From an uncultured Archangium sp. (lineage in GTDB: Bacteria > Myxococcota > Myxococcia > Myxococcales > Myxococcaceae), in assembly GCA_946479335.1 (NCBI GenBank), contig CAMLFP010000154.1:1-11931 (forward strand): a stretch of 11,931 nt of DNA, given 5' to 3'. Every line of letters starts with the position of its first letter. The first letter of the stretch is position 1. Under the pieces are notes generated by a model. That model ran no database searches and was not told the origin of the DNA. It was given only the letters and a program-made list of their open reading frames with translations. Both the position numbers and the translations under genes were made by a program. Shown one piece after another: positions 1-6,246 of this stretch.

Positions 1-120
1 GACGCGCACCGCGTGGTGGTGCTGGAGGCCGGCACCATCGTGCAGTCGGGCACGCACGACGCGCTGGTGGGCGAAGAGGGGTTGTACCGCCGGCTCGTCG
101 AGCGTCAGTTCGCGGCGTGA
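1..120 (+). CDS. ABC exporter ATP-binding subunit, C-terminal fragment
   Basis: Frame 1 is open from the left edge to a TGA at 118-120 and gives the last 39 residues of a protein. It reads D-A-H-R-V-V-V-L-E-A-G-T-I-V, then QSGTHDALV and GLYRRLVERQ. This matches the end of the nucleotide-binding domain of MsbA/LolD-type and exporter-type ABC ATPases: the segment after the H-loop with the pattern ADRIVVL-x-x-G-x-IVE-x-GTH-x-x-L, followed by a 'GxYxxLxxxQ' tail. That tail is typical of fused membrane-NBD exporters, so the full gene is probably an exporter half-transporter. The Walker A, signature and Walker B motifs lie outside the window, so the substrate cannot be judged. The gene faces the minus-strand lipoprotein gene with only 3 bases between the two stop codons. 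Confidence 0.85.
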   Translation, partial: DAHRVVVLEAGTIVQSGTHDALVGEEGLYRRLVERQFAA

Positions 121-123
121 GCG

Positions 124-786
124 CTACAGCTTCCGCTTCCACTCCAGGGTGACGCGCAGGAGCGTCGTGACGTCGGGGTACGCGTTGCCGCGCGCGTCGG
201 TGCCGGTGATGAGGGTGATCGGCAGGTGCTCCGCGACGCCGCCGGAGCCGCGCGCGGGCTGGTTCGCGCCGAAGCCGGGCTCTTCGTTCTCCTCGACGCC
301 GAGGTCGTAGAACCCCACGCGACTGCTCAGGTCGCCCTCGATCGGCGTGTTGCCATCGAAGAGCGCGAAGGCGGGCGCCCCGGCGATGGTGTCGTTGCTG
401 GGCCCGAACATGCAGCCGAAGCTGAGCTGCGCGCCGGGGCTGGCGTCGAACTCCGCGACGAAGGTCTGCGCCGGCAGCAAGCGCTCGTCGGCATAGGTCG
501 CCGCGAGATCGCTGGGGAACGGAGCGCCCTCGGTGCCCACGTAGCCGAGCGCGTCGCCGGCGGTCCCCAGGGCCGCGAGGCGCTCATCAGCGAACGCCCC
601 CGGCACGAAGAGCGGCGTGTCGATGCTCACGCGCGCCCACCCCGCCGAGAACTCCGCCTGGTAGTCGCCCGACGGCCCGGTCACGGGCGCGGTGGCGATG
701 TTGTGCACGCTGAGCACGAACGACGTCTTGGGCGCTTCAGGAGCACACCCGGCCAACACCATGAACACCACGAGCACGCGCCACAT
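124..786 (-). CDS. Spondin_N-like lipoprotein
   Basis: A 220-residue predicted lipoprotein. Residues 1-13 form a short hydrophobic signal (MWRVLVVFMVLAG) and the lipobox L11-A-G-C14 makes Cys14 the lipidated residue. Ala at +2 does not suggest inner-membrane retention, so an outer-membrane location is inferred. The mature part follows the bacterial Spondin_N pattern: a VHN strand near residue 27, 'TPLFVPGAF' (57-65), 'ERLAALGTAGD' (68-78), the central LSFGCMFGPSNDTI (121-134), ALFDGNTPIEGDLSSRVGFY (141-160), and DLGVEENEEPG (161-171) with clustered acids where family members bind calcium. The start is the ATG at 786-784; no strong ribosome site is visible before it. It lies 10 bases downstream of the HPt gene on the same strand, so co-transcription is likely. 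The animal family mediates extracellular adhesion; the bacterial role is unknown. Confidence 0.82.
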   Translation of the reverse strand: MWRVLVVFMVLAGCAPEAPKTSFVLSVHNIATAPVTGPSGDYQAEFSAGWARVSIDTPLFVPGAFADERLAALGTAGDALGYVGTEGAPFPSDLAATYADERLLPAQTFVAEFDASPGAQLSFGCMFGPSNDTIAGAPAFALFDGNTPIEGDLSSRVGFYDLGVEENEEPGFGANQPARGSGGVAEHLPITLITGTDARGNAYPDVTTLLRVTLEWKRKL

Positions 787-796
787 GGCGACGACT

Positions 797-1117
797 CTAC
801 GGCCTCGGCGCGAGCGCCGCGGTCAACATCTGCACCTCGTGCTCGAGCGCCTCGAGACGTTCGTGCGCGCCCGCCGGCCCACCGACTTCAAGCGCGTGCG
901 CACAGGCCGTCGCTGGCCGCGCGACGACGGCGGTGAGCGCGCCCTTCAACCGATGCGCGCTGCGGCGGATCGCCTCTGCGTCACCCGCCGACACCGCGTC
1001 GCGCACGTCGCCGAACAACCGCTGAAGCTCCCGCTCAAAGACCTCGAGCACCTCGCGCACCAGCGCGTCGTCGTTCGCGCACAGCTCCCGTAACGCGGGG
1101 CGATCGAGGGGCTCCAT
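797..1117 (-). CDS. Orphan HPt (histidine phosphotransfer) domain protein
   Basis: A 106-residue protein that is essentially one HPt domain. Such proteins relay phosphoryl groups between response-regulator receiver domains and histidine kinases. The diagnostic helix is RRSAHRLKGAL (51-61), matching the family H-x-L-K-G-S/A motif, with His55 the predicted phospho-site and Lys58-Gly59 beside it. Helices around 20-45 (EVLEVFERELQRLFGDVRDA) and 64-103 complete the four-helix bundle. I place the start at the ATG at 1117-1115, preceded by AAAAGGAAG. The reading frame stays open for several hundred bases upstream, but there it only runs antisense to the cNMP gene. No kinase or receiver gene lies nearby, so its partner is encoded elsewhere. 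It is divergent from the cNMP-DUF1003 gene (45 bases) and followed after 10 bases by the lipoprotein gene. Confidence 0.85.
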   Translation of the reverse strand: MEPLDRPALRELCANDDALVREVLEVFERELQRLFGDVRDAVSAGDAEAIRRSAHRLKGALTAVVARPATACAHALEVGGPAGAHERLEALEHEVQMLTAALAPRP

Positions 1118-1124
1118 CTTCCTT
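1118..1124 (-). promoter_or_regulatory. Ribosome binding site of the HPt gene
   Basis: On the minus strand the bases before the ATG at 1117 read AAGGAAG, a Shine-Dalgarno-like purine run unusually close to the start (about 2 bases after AGGA). It is the main argument for starting the HPt protein here rather than further upstream in the long open frame, together with the fit of the 106 residues to one HPt domain. Confidence 0.5.
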
Positions 1125-1162
1125 TTGAGCCTCGCACGAAACGTGTTTGATGCGCGCCGCCA
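1118..1162. promoter_or_regulatory. Divergent intergenic region with short AT-rich inverted repeat
   Basis: These 45 bases must hold the start signals for both the HPt gene (minus) and the cNMP-DUF1003 gene (plus), unless promoters lie inside the coding regions. It contains AAAC-GT-GTTT at 1139-1148, a 4+4 inverted repeat that stands out as AT-rich against very GC-rich surroundings and sits about 14 bases before the cNMP start. It could be part of an operator or promoter. No convincing -35/-10 pair is visible on either strand, and the plus-strand gene has no clear ribosome site. Confidence 0.35.
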
Positions 1163-2026
1163 ATGCCCGCCGACGCCGCCCTGCTCTCCGCAGTTCCCCT
1201 GTTCGAGCGCTTCAACGACGAGGAGCGCACCTGGCTGGCGAACCAGCTCGACGAGGTCGAATTCCAACCGGGGCAGCTCGTGTTCCGCCGGAGCGACCCG
1301 GGCGGCGCGGTGTTCATCGTGGCCACGGGCGAGGTCGAGGTGTTCATCGAAGACACCACCGGCGAGCGCATCGTGTTCGAGAAGGTCTGCGACGGGCACT
1401 TCTTCGGGGAGCTCTCGTTGCTCGACGGCGAATCGCGCAGCGCTTCGGCGCAGGCGATGGCGCCGACGCGCGCGCTGAAGGTCGACCGCGAAGATCTCGA
1501 GGAGCTCTTCAAGCGCCACCCCACCGCCGCGATGGACGTGCTGGCCGTCATCGGCCGGCGGCTCCGTCAGGCCGACAAGCTGCTCGGCGTGCGCCAGCGC
1601 GTCTCGCCCAACAAGGCCATCGAAGAGCAGCTCACCGTCATCGACCGCATCGCCGACACCGCCGCCGACTTCTCCGGGCGCTTCAGCTTCCTCGTGGTGC
1701 ACGCCATCTGGTTCGCGGTGTGGATCGGCCTCAACATCGGCGTCCTCCCCGGCGTGAAGGACTTCGACCCCTTCCCCTTCGGGCTGCTGACGATGATCGT
1801 CTCGCTGGAGGCCATCTTCCTCTCGTGCATGGTGCTCATCAGCCAGAACCGCTCCGCCGCGAAGGACCGCATCCGCACCGAGGAGGAATACAACGCCAAC
1901 ATCAAGGCGGGCCTCGAGGTCACCGCGCTCCACGGCAAGGTCGACGACCTCATCGAGACCGTGAAGATCCTCCAGAATCAGCACAAACAGCTGCTCAAGA
2001 CCCCTGAATCACGGGCGAATCACTGA
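1163..2026 (+). CDS. Cyclic-nucleotide-binding domain + DUF1003 membrane protein
   Basis: A 287-residue two-part protein. Residues 7-125 are a cNMP-binding (CRP-type) beta-roll: 'LFERFNDEERTWLANQL' at the start, 'FQPGQLVFRRSD' (34-45), and the phosphate-binding cassette FGELSLLDGESRSASAQA (81-98). The ribose-contact Glu83 and phosphate-contact Arg92 are both present, so nucleotide binding is plausible. Residues 155-265 match DUF1003: two predicted membrane spans (about 174-194 and 206-227), then QNRSAAKDRIRTEEEYNANI (228-247) and a coiled helix to about 275. There is no DNA-binding helix-turn-helix, so it is not a CRP-like transcription factor. It probably senses a nucleotide at the inner face of the membrane; the output is unknown. 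The ATG at 1163 lacks a clear ribosome site, but no better in-frame start was found. Divergent from the HPt gene. Confidence 0.88.
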   Translation: MPADAALLSAVPLFERFNDEERTWLANQLDEVEFQPGQLVFRRSDPGGAVFIVATGEVEVFIEDTTGERIVFEKVCDGHFFGELSLLDGESRSASAQAMAPTRALKVDREDLEELFKRHPTAAMDVLAVIGRRLRQADKLLGVRQRVSPNKAIEEQLTVIDRIADTAADFSGRFSFLVVHAIWFAVWIGLNIGVLPGVKDFDPFPFGLLTMIVSLEAIFLSCMVLISQNRSAAKDRIRTEEEYNANIKAGLEVTALHGKVDDLIETVKILQNQHKQLLKTPESRANH

Positions 2027-2093
2027 CGCTGTCACAAGAACCCGTCAGGCCGCGTTGAGGCGTTGAACCCTTCACCCACAAGGAACCAACGCC
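2027..2093 (+). promoter_or_regulatory. Leader region of the vWA-sigma operon with tandem heptamer
   Basis: A 67-base gap between the cNMP gene stop and the VIT/vWA start. It holds a tandem GCGTTGA at 2052-2058 and 2060-2066 (8-base period) and a strong ribosome site (AAGGAA, AGGA at 2081-2084) placed 9 bases before the ATG. The repeat could be an operator or part of a promoter, possibly read by the sigma factor of the operon itself; this is inference. An inverted repeat CTGACG/CGTCAG (2023-2028, 2043-2048) overlaps the preceding stop but has a 14-base loop and no T-run, so I do not call it a terminator. Confidence 0.4.
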
Positions 2094-4559
2094 ATGACCT
2101 TCGCCCCTCGCACCCCCGCTTCGCAGGCTGACTTCGAGTCTTCTGGTGGCCGCCTCGTCACCGCCGACGGCCGCGCGCTGCCGCTCATCGGCGCCAGCTT
2201 GAAGACCGACGCGAAGGGCGGCCTCGCGCGCATCGTGTTGGAGCAGACCTTCCGCAACCCGCACGACGAGCCGCTCCGCGTGACGTACACGCTGCCGCTG
2301 CCCGCCGACGGCGCGGTGAGCGGCTTCGCCTTCCGCGTCGGTGACGAGCGCGTGGTGGGCCGCGTGGAGCCGAAGCAGCGCGCGCGGGAGCTCTTCGAAG
2401 ACGCGGTGCTGCGCGGCCACACCGCGGCGCTGTTGGACCAGGAGCGCTCGTCGCTCTTCACGCAGGAGGTCGGCAACGTGCCGCCGCGCACGCAGGTGGT
2501 GTGCGAGGTGCAGGTCGATCAGCGCCTCACGTGGCTCGCCGACGGCGCGTGGGAGTGGCGCTTCCCCACCGTGGTCGCGCCCCGGTACCTCGGCGCGCAG
2601 GGCCGCGTGGCCGACGCGGCGAAGGTGACGGTCGACATCGCCGACGCCGAGCTGCCGGTGAAGTTGTCGCTGACGATGTCGATCCGCGATCGCCTGAGCG
2701 ACGGCGCGCGGCCGGAGAGCCCGAGCCACCCGTTGCACTCGGAGGCGCTGCTGGGGCGCTTCGAGGTGGCCTTCGGTGATGAGCGCGGCGTGCGGCTCGA
2801 CCGTGACGTGGTGGTGCGTTGGCGGGTGGCGGCGCCGCAGGTGGGCACCTCGCTCGACGTGACGGCTTCTGGCCACGCGCTGCTGACGCTGGTGCCGCCC
2901 GCGGCGAGCGCGAAGAAGACGCCGGTGCCGCGCGATCTCATCGTGCTGCTCGACACCTCGGGCTCGATGGGTGGCGCGCCGTTGGAGCAGGCGCGGCGCG
3001 TGACGGCGGCGCTGGTCGACTCGCTCACCGACGGGGATCAGCTGGAGCTCATCGAGTTCTCGAACACCGCGCGCCGATGGAAGCGCAGCGCGGTGAACGC
3101 CACGGCGGCGAACCGTCGCGACGCGCAGGGCTGGCTGGCGCGCTTGTCGGCGAGCGGCGGCACCGAGATGCGCACCGGAATCCTCGAGGCGCTCAACCCG
3201 CTGCGCGCGGAGAGCCAGCGTCAGGTGGTGCTCATCACCGACGGGCAGATCGGCTTCGAGCACGAGATCCTCTCCACCATCAGCGAGCGGTTGCCGCGCG
3301 GGTGCCGCGTGCACACCGTCGGCGTCGGGAGCGGCGTCAACCGCAGCCTGCTCAAGCCCGCGGCGCAGGCCGGGCGCGGCGTGGAGCAGATCATCGGCCT
3401 CGGTGAAGACGTGGAGCCCTTCGTGAAGCGGCTGCTCGCGCGCACCAACGAGCCGCTGCTGACCGACGTGGAGATCTCCGGGAGCGCGGTGCTGCAGGTG
3501 GCGCCCACGCGCGTGGCGGATCTCTTCGGCGGCGCGCCGGCGCTCATCTCGCTCGCGCTCAAGCCCGAGGGCGGCGAGGTCATCGTGCGTGCGCGCTCGG
3601 CCGAAGGTGACGTCGAGGAGCGCGTGCAGGTCATCAACTCGGAGGCCAGCACGGCGGTGCGTGCGTTGTTCGCGCGGGAAGTCGCGGAGGAGCTGGAGCT
3701 CCAACGCGCCTGTGGCGGTGACGTGACGGCCATCGACGCGCGCCTGGAGAAGCTGGGCACCGAGTTCCAGATCTCCACGCGCATGACGTCGTGGGTCGCC
3801 ATCAGCGCGGCCTCCACCGTCGACCCGCGCGCGCCGAAGCGCACCGAGACCATGCCGCACGAGTTCGCCTACGGGCTCTCCGCGGAGGGCGTCGGCCTGC
3901 GCCCCGCGAGCGCGCCGATGGCCTCGGGGGGCATGCCGATGAACCGGGCGATGGCCCAGAAGGCGGCTCCCGCGCGCGCGTCGGTCACCATGTCGAGGCT
4001 GCGCGTCGCCGATGGTGCCGCGAAGGAGAGCAAGCGGGAGCAGCCCACCGGCTCCTATGCGCCGGTGCCGCCGCCCCCTGCCGAGGCGGAGCGGTTCAAC
4101 GCGTCGTTCGATGAAGACGACGCTGCTGCCGCGGCTCCGGCGATGCCCGCGCCCGCGCGGTCCGAGGAGCGCGCCGACGACGGTGAAGAGCGAGTGAAGA
4201 AGGACGCGCCGAAGGGCGGCGGCTTCTTCGGCGCCATGAAGCGCAAGCTCAGCGAGCTGGGCGGTGGCGGGCCGAACAAGCGCCGCGTGAAGGCCATCTC
4301 GCGCCGCATGGGCAACAAGCTGGTCGTCACCTTCGTCGCGCTGGAAGACTTCGCGTGGACGCCGCCGTTCGGCGTCACCGTGAACTTCGACGCGGGGACC
4401 ACCACGGCCACCATCGACGCGGCGCTGACGACGCAGGCCGGGCACATCGCGCGCGGCCTCACGGTCACGCTGGTGCTGGAGCTGGCGGACGACGGGCGCG
4501 CGGTGCGCTCCGTCGAGTTCATGAGCGCGGGCGAGCTGCTGGAGCTCGAGCTGCACTGA
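2094..4559 (+). CDS. VIT domain and von Willebrand factor A domain protein
   Basis: An 821-residue protein of the inter-alpha-trypsin-inhibitor-heavy-chain-like architecture. Residues about 20-150 are a VIT domain: FRNPHDEPLRVTYTLPLP (53-70), ERVVGRVEPKQRARELFEDA (85-104) and the conserved 'LFTQEVGNVPP' (121-131). Residues about 281-435 are a vWA domain with an intact metal site (MIDAS): D287-T-S289-G-S291, Thr357 in SGGTEM, and Asp383 in ITDGQ, so divalent-metal-dependent ligand binding is plausible. GTEFQISTRMTSWVAI (555-570) resembles the post-vWA 'YTSFVAV' segment of the family. Residues about 605-740 are an Ala/Pro/charge-rich linker with a basic end, and 741-821 are a beta-rich C-terminal domain I do not recognise. 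There is no signal peptide, membrane span or sorting signal, so it is probably cytoplasmic. The start has an AGGA site 9 bases upstream. The sigma factor gene follows after 13 bases. Confidence 0.9.
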   Translation: MTFAPRTPASQADFESSGGRLVTADGRALPLIGASLKTDAKGGLARIVLEQTFRNPHDEPLRVTYTLPLPADGAVSGFAFRVGDERVVGRVEPKQRARELFEDAVLRGHTAALLDQERSSLFTQEVGNVPPRTQVVCEVQVDQRLTWLADGAWEWRFPTVVAPRYLGAQGRVADAAKVTVDIADAELPVKLSLTMSIRDRLSDGARPESPSHPLHSEALLGRFEVAFGDERGVRLDRDVVVRWRVAAPQVGTSLDVTASGHALLTLVPPAASAKKTPVPRDLIVLLDTSGSMGGAPLEQARRVTAALVDSLTDGDQLELIEFSNTARRWKRSAVNATAANRRDAQGWLARLSASGGTEMRTGILEALNPLRAESQRQVVLITDGQIGFEHEILSTISERLPRGCRVHTVGVGSGVNRSLLKPAAQAGRGVEQIIGLGEDVEPFVKRLLARTNEPLLTDVEISGSAVLQVAPTRVADLFGGAPALISLALKPEGGEVIVRARSAEGDVEERVQVINSEASTAVRALFAREVAEELELQRACGGDVTAIDARLEKLGTEFQISTRMTSWVAISAASTVDPRAPKRTETMPHEFAYGLSAEGVGLRPASAPMASGGMPMNRAMAQKAAPARASVTMSRLRVADGAAKESKREQPTGSYAPVPPPPAEAERFNASFDEDDAAAAAPAMPAPARSEERADDGEERVKKDAPKGGGFFGAMKRKLSELGGGGPNKRRVKAISRRMGNKLVVTFVALEDFAWTPPFGVTVNFDAGTTTATIDAALTTQAGHIARGLTVTLVLELADDGRAVRSVEFMSAGELLELELH

Positions 4560-4572
4560 CGAAGGGAGCCGC

Positions 4573-5124
4573 GTGGAGCAGGAACTTCAACAACTCGCGG
4601 CGATCTCGGCGGGCGACGACCTGGTCTTCGCCCGCTGGTGCGCGTCGGTGGAGCGCCCGTTGCGCGCTTCACTGCGCGCGTTCGCCACCGTGACCGACAC
4701 CGAAGCGGTGCTGCAGGAGACGCTGCTCCGGGTGTGGCAGGTGGCGCCCCGCTTCGCGCACGACGGCAAGCCCAACGCGCTGCTGCGCTTCGCGGTGCGC
4801 GCCTCGCGCAACGTCGCGGTGAGCGAGTGCCGTAAGCGCGGCGTGCCCGCGCCCGAAGAGCCGCCGGAGGTGGCGGTCGCGCCGGTGACGCCCGACCCGC
4901 ACCTCCGGGGGCAGATCCACAAGTGCCGCGAGAAGTTGCCGAAGCAGCCGCAGCTGGTGCTGGAGCAGCGGCTGACCTCCGGCGGCGCTGACGACGACAC
5001 CACGTTGGCGGCGCGCCTCGGCATGTCGCTCAACACGTTCCTGCAGAACTTCACCCGCGCGCGGAAGTTCCTCCGCGAGTGCCTGGAGAAGGCCGGCATC
5101 GACCTCGACGGAGAGCTGACATGA
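4573..5124 (+). CDS. ECF-type RNA polymerase sigma factor
   Basis: A 183-residue sigma-70 family factor with only regions 2 and 4. Region 2 is about 20-90, with AVLQETLLRVWQVAPRF (45-61) matching the D/E-x-x-Q-E-x-x-L/F-R-V-W core helix that contacts RNA polymerase, and FAVRASRNVAVSECRKR (73-89) as the promoter-melting and -10 helix. An acidic/Pro linker (91-110) follows. Region 4 is about 112-172, with the helix-turn-helix LAARLGMSLNTFLQNFTRAR (145-164) and the 'RARKFLRECL' end typical of ECF sigmas. The start is a GTG at 4573 with GGGAG 5-9 bases upstream. It sits 13 bases after the VIT/vWA gene and its TGA overlaps the ATG of the 72-aa gene, so all three are probably one transcript. No standard anti-sigma (zinc-finger or single-span) is encoded beside it; the vWA protein or the 72-aa protein may take that role. 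Confidence 0.82.
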   Translation: MEQELQQLAAISAGDDLVFARWCASVERPLRASLRAFATVTDTEAVLQETLLRVWQVAPRFAHDGKPNALLRFAVRASRNVAVSECRKRGVPAPEEPPEVAVAPVTPDPHLRGQIHKCREKLPKQPQLVLEQRLTSGGADDDTTLAARLGMSLNTFLQNFTRARKFLRECLEKAGIDLDGELT

Positions 5125-5339
5125 CGCCCGAGGAACAACTGCTCGTGGAGCAGGTCACCAGCGCGCATCGAGAACTCGGCGTAGACGGGACGATCCGCGC
5201 GCACCGGGCGTGGTTCGATCTCGATGACGCCGGCCGGCTCGCGGCGTTCGACGCGACGCTGGAGCTGCGGAAGCTGGAGGCCGCGCTCGACGGAGAGAGC
5301 TCCACCGTGCGCGCGGTCATGTCGCGACTCAGGCGATGA
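5121..5339 (+). CDS. 72-residue protein coupled to the ECF sigma factor
   Basis: A small protein starting at the ATG at 5121, which overlaps the sigma stop as ATGA, with GGAGAG (5110-5115) 5 bases before the start. This is a classic translational-coupling arrangement and decides the start over an upstream in-frame ATG at 5079. The protein is mostly helical in appearance and highly charged: EEQLLVEQVTSAHRELGV (4-21), then AHRAWFDLDDAGRLAAFDAT (28-47), ELRKLEAALDGE and a basic end (MSRLRR). There are no cysteines, no membrane span and no signal peptide, so it is not a ZAS-type anti-sigma. I do not recognise a family. Position and coupling suggest a partner or modulator of the sigma factor. Its last 11 bases overlap the convergent gene ending at 5329. 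Confidence 0.72.
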   Translation: MTPEEQLLVEQVTSAHRELGVDGTIRAHRAWFDLDDAGRLAAFDATLELRKLEAALDGESSTVRAVMSRLRR

Positions 5340-6168
5340 ACGAGCCGAGGCGCTTTCGCGGTTCGCCGCCAGGCGCTGAGTCGGCGTGAACGCCATTGCG
5401 CGTCACGGTCCAGTGCGCGCCCTGCGCGTTCTCCGACAGCTCGAAGGTGGTGCCACTGAGCGGAGCGTGCGCCCGGGTCAACGCCTCGACGAATGACTTG
5501 AGCACTTGAGGGCTGACACCGGGGCTGCGGTCGCCCGTCTTCTGGTCTTCTGCGTGCTGCATCTTTTCGAGCACCGCCGCGGCGACCTGCTGCAACACCG
5601 CGACGTCGAACTCGCTCACCTCACCCGACCGGAGCGCCTTGAGCGCTCGGGCCGCGTCGTCGTTGCGCAGCGGCGCCGGCAACTTCGCGTGCGTGTTCTT
5701 CAGCAGGTCGCCGAGCGCCTTCGCAGATGCTGCGGGATGGTCAGAGAGGATCATCGCGTTCACCACCGCGCACGCGGCGCAGATGTCTGGGCCGTTGAGG
5801 GTCTTCGCGCTCACGTCGTTCGTCTGAACGACGCGCGTCACGAGCTGCTCACGGTAGGTCTTCTCCTTGAGCGGGTACGTCTCCAGCTCCTCTGCCGGGT
5901 ACACCGCTGAACGAACGACGCTCGACCCGACAGACTCCGCGCGCTGCTCCGGGCTCATGCGCTCCAGCTCGGCCACCGAGAAGCTCCGACCCGCGGGCAC
6001 GTGCGGGGCGGCGTTCTGGGCCCGCGCGTCGGTCGCGACGAACGCATCGACCACGTTCTGCGGCGGCGCCGGTGGAGGCACCGTGGGCTTCACGTGCGTC
6101 GCGTCGGTCTCTGCCGTGTCGACCTGATGAAAGGTGGAACCCGAAGGACTCGTCTGGATGCGCGTCAT
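5329..6168 (-). CDS. Hypothetical protein, possible papain-like cysteine hydrolase
   Basis: A 279-residue protein I cannot assign to a family. The first 60 residues are polar and Pro-rich (VKPTVPPPAPPQNVV at 26-40), look disordered and carry no signal peptide. The C-terminal part contains GPDICAACAVVNAMILSD (126-143), a Cys-rich helix start, and near the end GAHWTVTRNGVHADSAPGG (250-268). The order Cys (130 or 133) ... His252 ... Asp263 resembles bacterial papain-fold or C39-like peptidases, where 'GxHWxVV' holds the catalytic His; this is inference. I start it at the ATG at 6168-6166; a TTG at 6201 would add 11 residues (alternative), and neither has a clear ribosome site. It is the last gene of the minus-strand series, 78 bases after the SDR gene, and overlaps the 72-aa gene tail to tail by 11 bases. 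Confidence 0.7.
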   Translation of the reverse strand: MTRIQTSPSGSTFHQVDTAETDATHVKPTVPPPAPPQNVVDAFVATDARAQNAAPHVPAGRSFSVAELERMSPEQRAESVGSSVVRSAVYPAEELETYPLKEKTYREQLVTRVVQTNDVSAKTLNGPDICAACAVVNAMILSDHPAASAKALGDLLKNTHAKLPAPLRNDDAARALKALRSGEVSEFDVAVLQQVAAAVLEKMQHAEDQKTGDRSPGVSPQVLKSFVEALTRAHAPLSGTTFELSENAQGAHWTVTRNGVHADSAPGGEPRKRLGSFIA

Positions 6169-6246
6169 GCGCGCCGGCAGAGCAAGCGCCGCGCCGCGCA
6201 ACTCAGGCAGCGTTTCAGGGAGTTACGCGAACACCACCGTCCACCG

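Noticed and set aside
100..140. Bidirectional terminator between the ABC exporter gene and the lipoprotein gene
   Set aside because: Only a weak 4-base AGCG/CGCT pairing is present and there is no T-rich tract on either strand.
1118..1984. Upstream extension of the HPt reading frame to a start near 1984
   Set aside because: The extra residues run antisense to the cNMP-DUF1003 gene and have no domain. The ATG at 1117 has an adjacent AAGGAAG and yields a single complete HPt domain.
2006..2023. GAATCAC repeated twice at the end of the cNMP gene
   Set aside because: A 7-base repeat inside coding sequence (residues near the C-terminus), most simply chance.
2023..2048. CTGACG...CGTCAG inverted repeat as a terminator after the cNMP gene
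   Set aside because: Only a 6-base stem with a 14-base loop and no following T-run. Not convincing as an intrinsic terminator.
1995..4556. An 853-codon open frame on the minus strand, fully antisense to the VIT/vWA gene
   Set aside because: Its translation is Arg/His/Ala-rich with no recognisable domain, while the plus-strand frame shows VIT and vWA motifs. Long antisense open frames are common in DNA with this codon bias.
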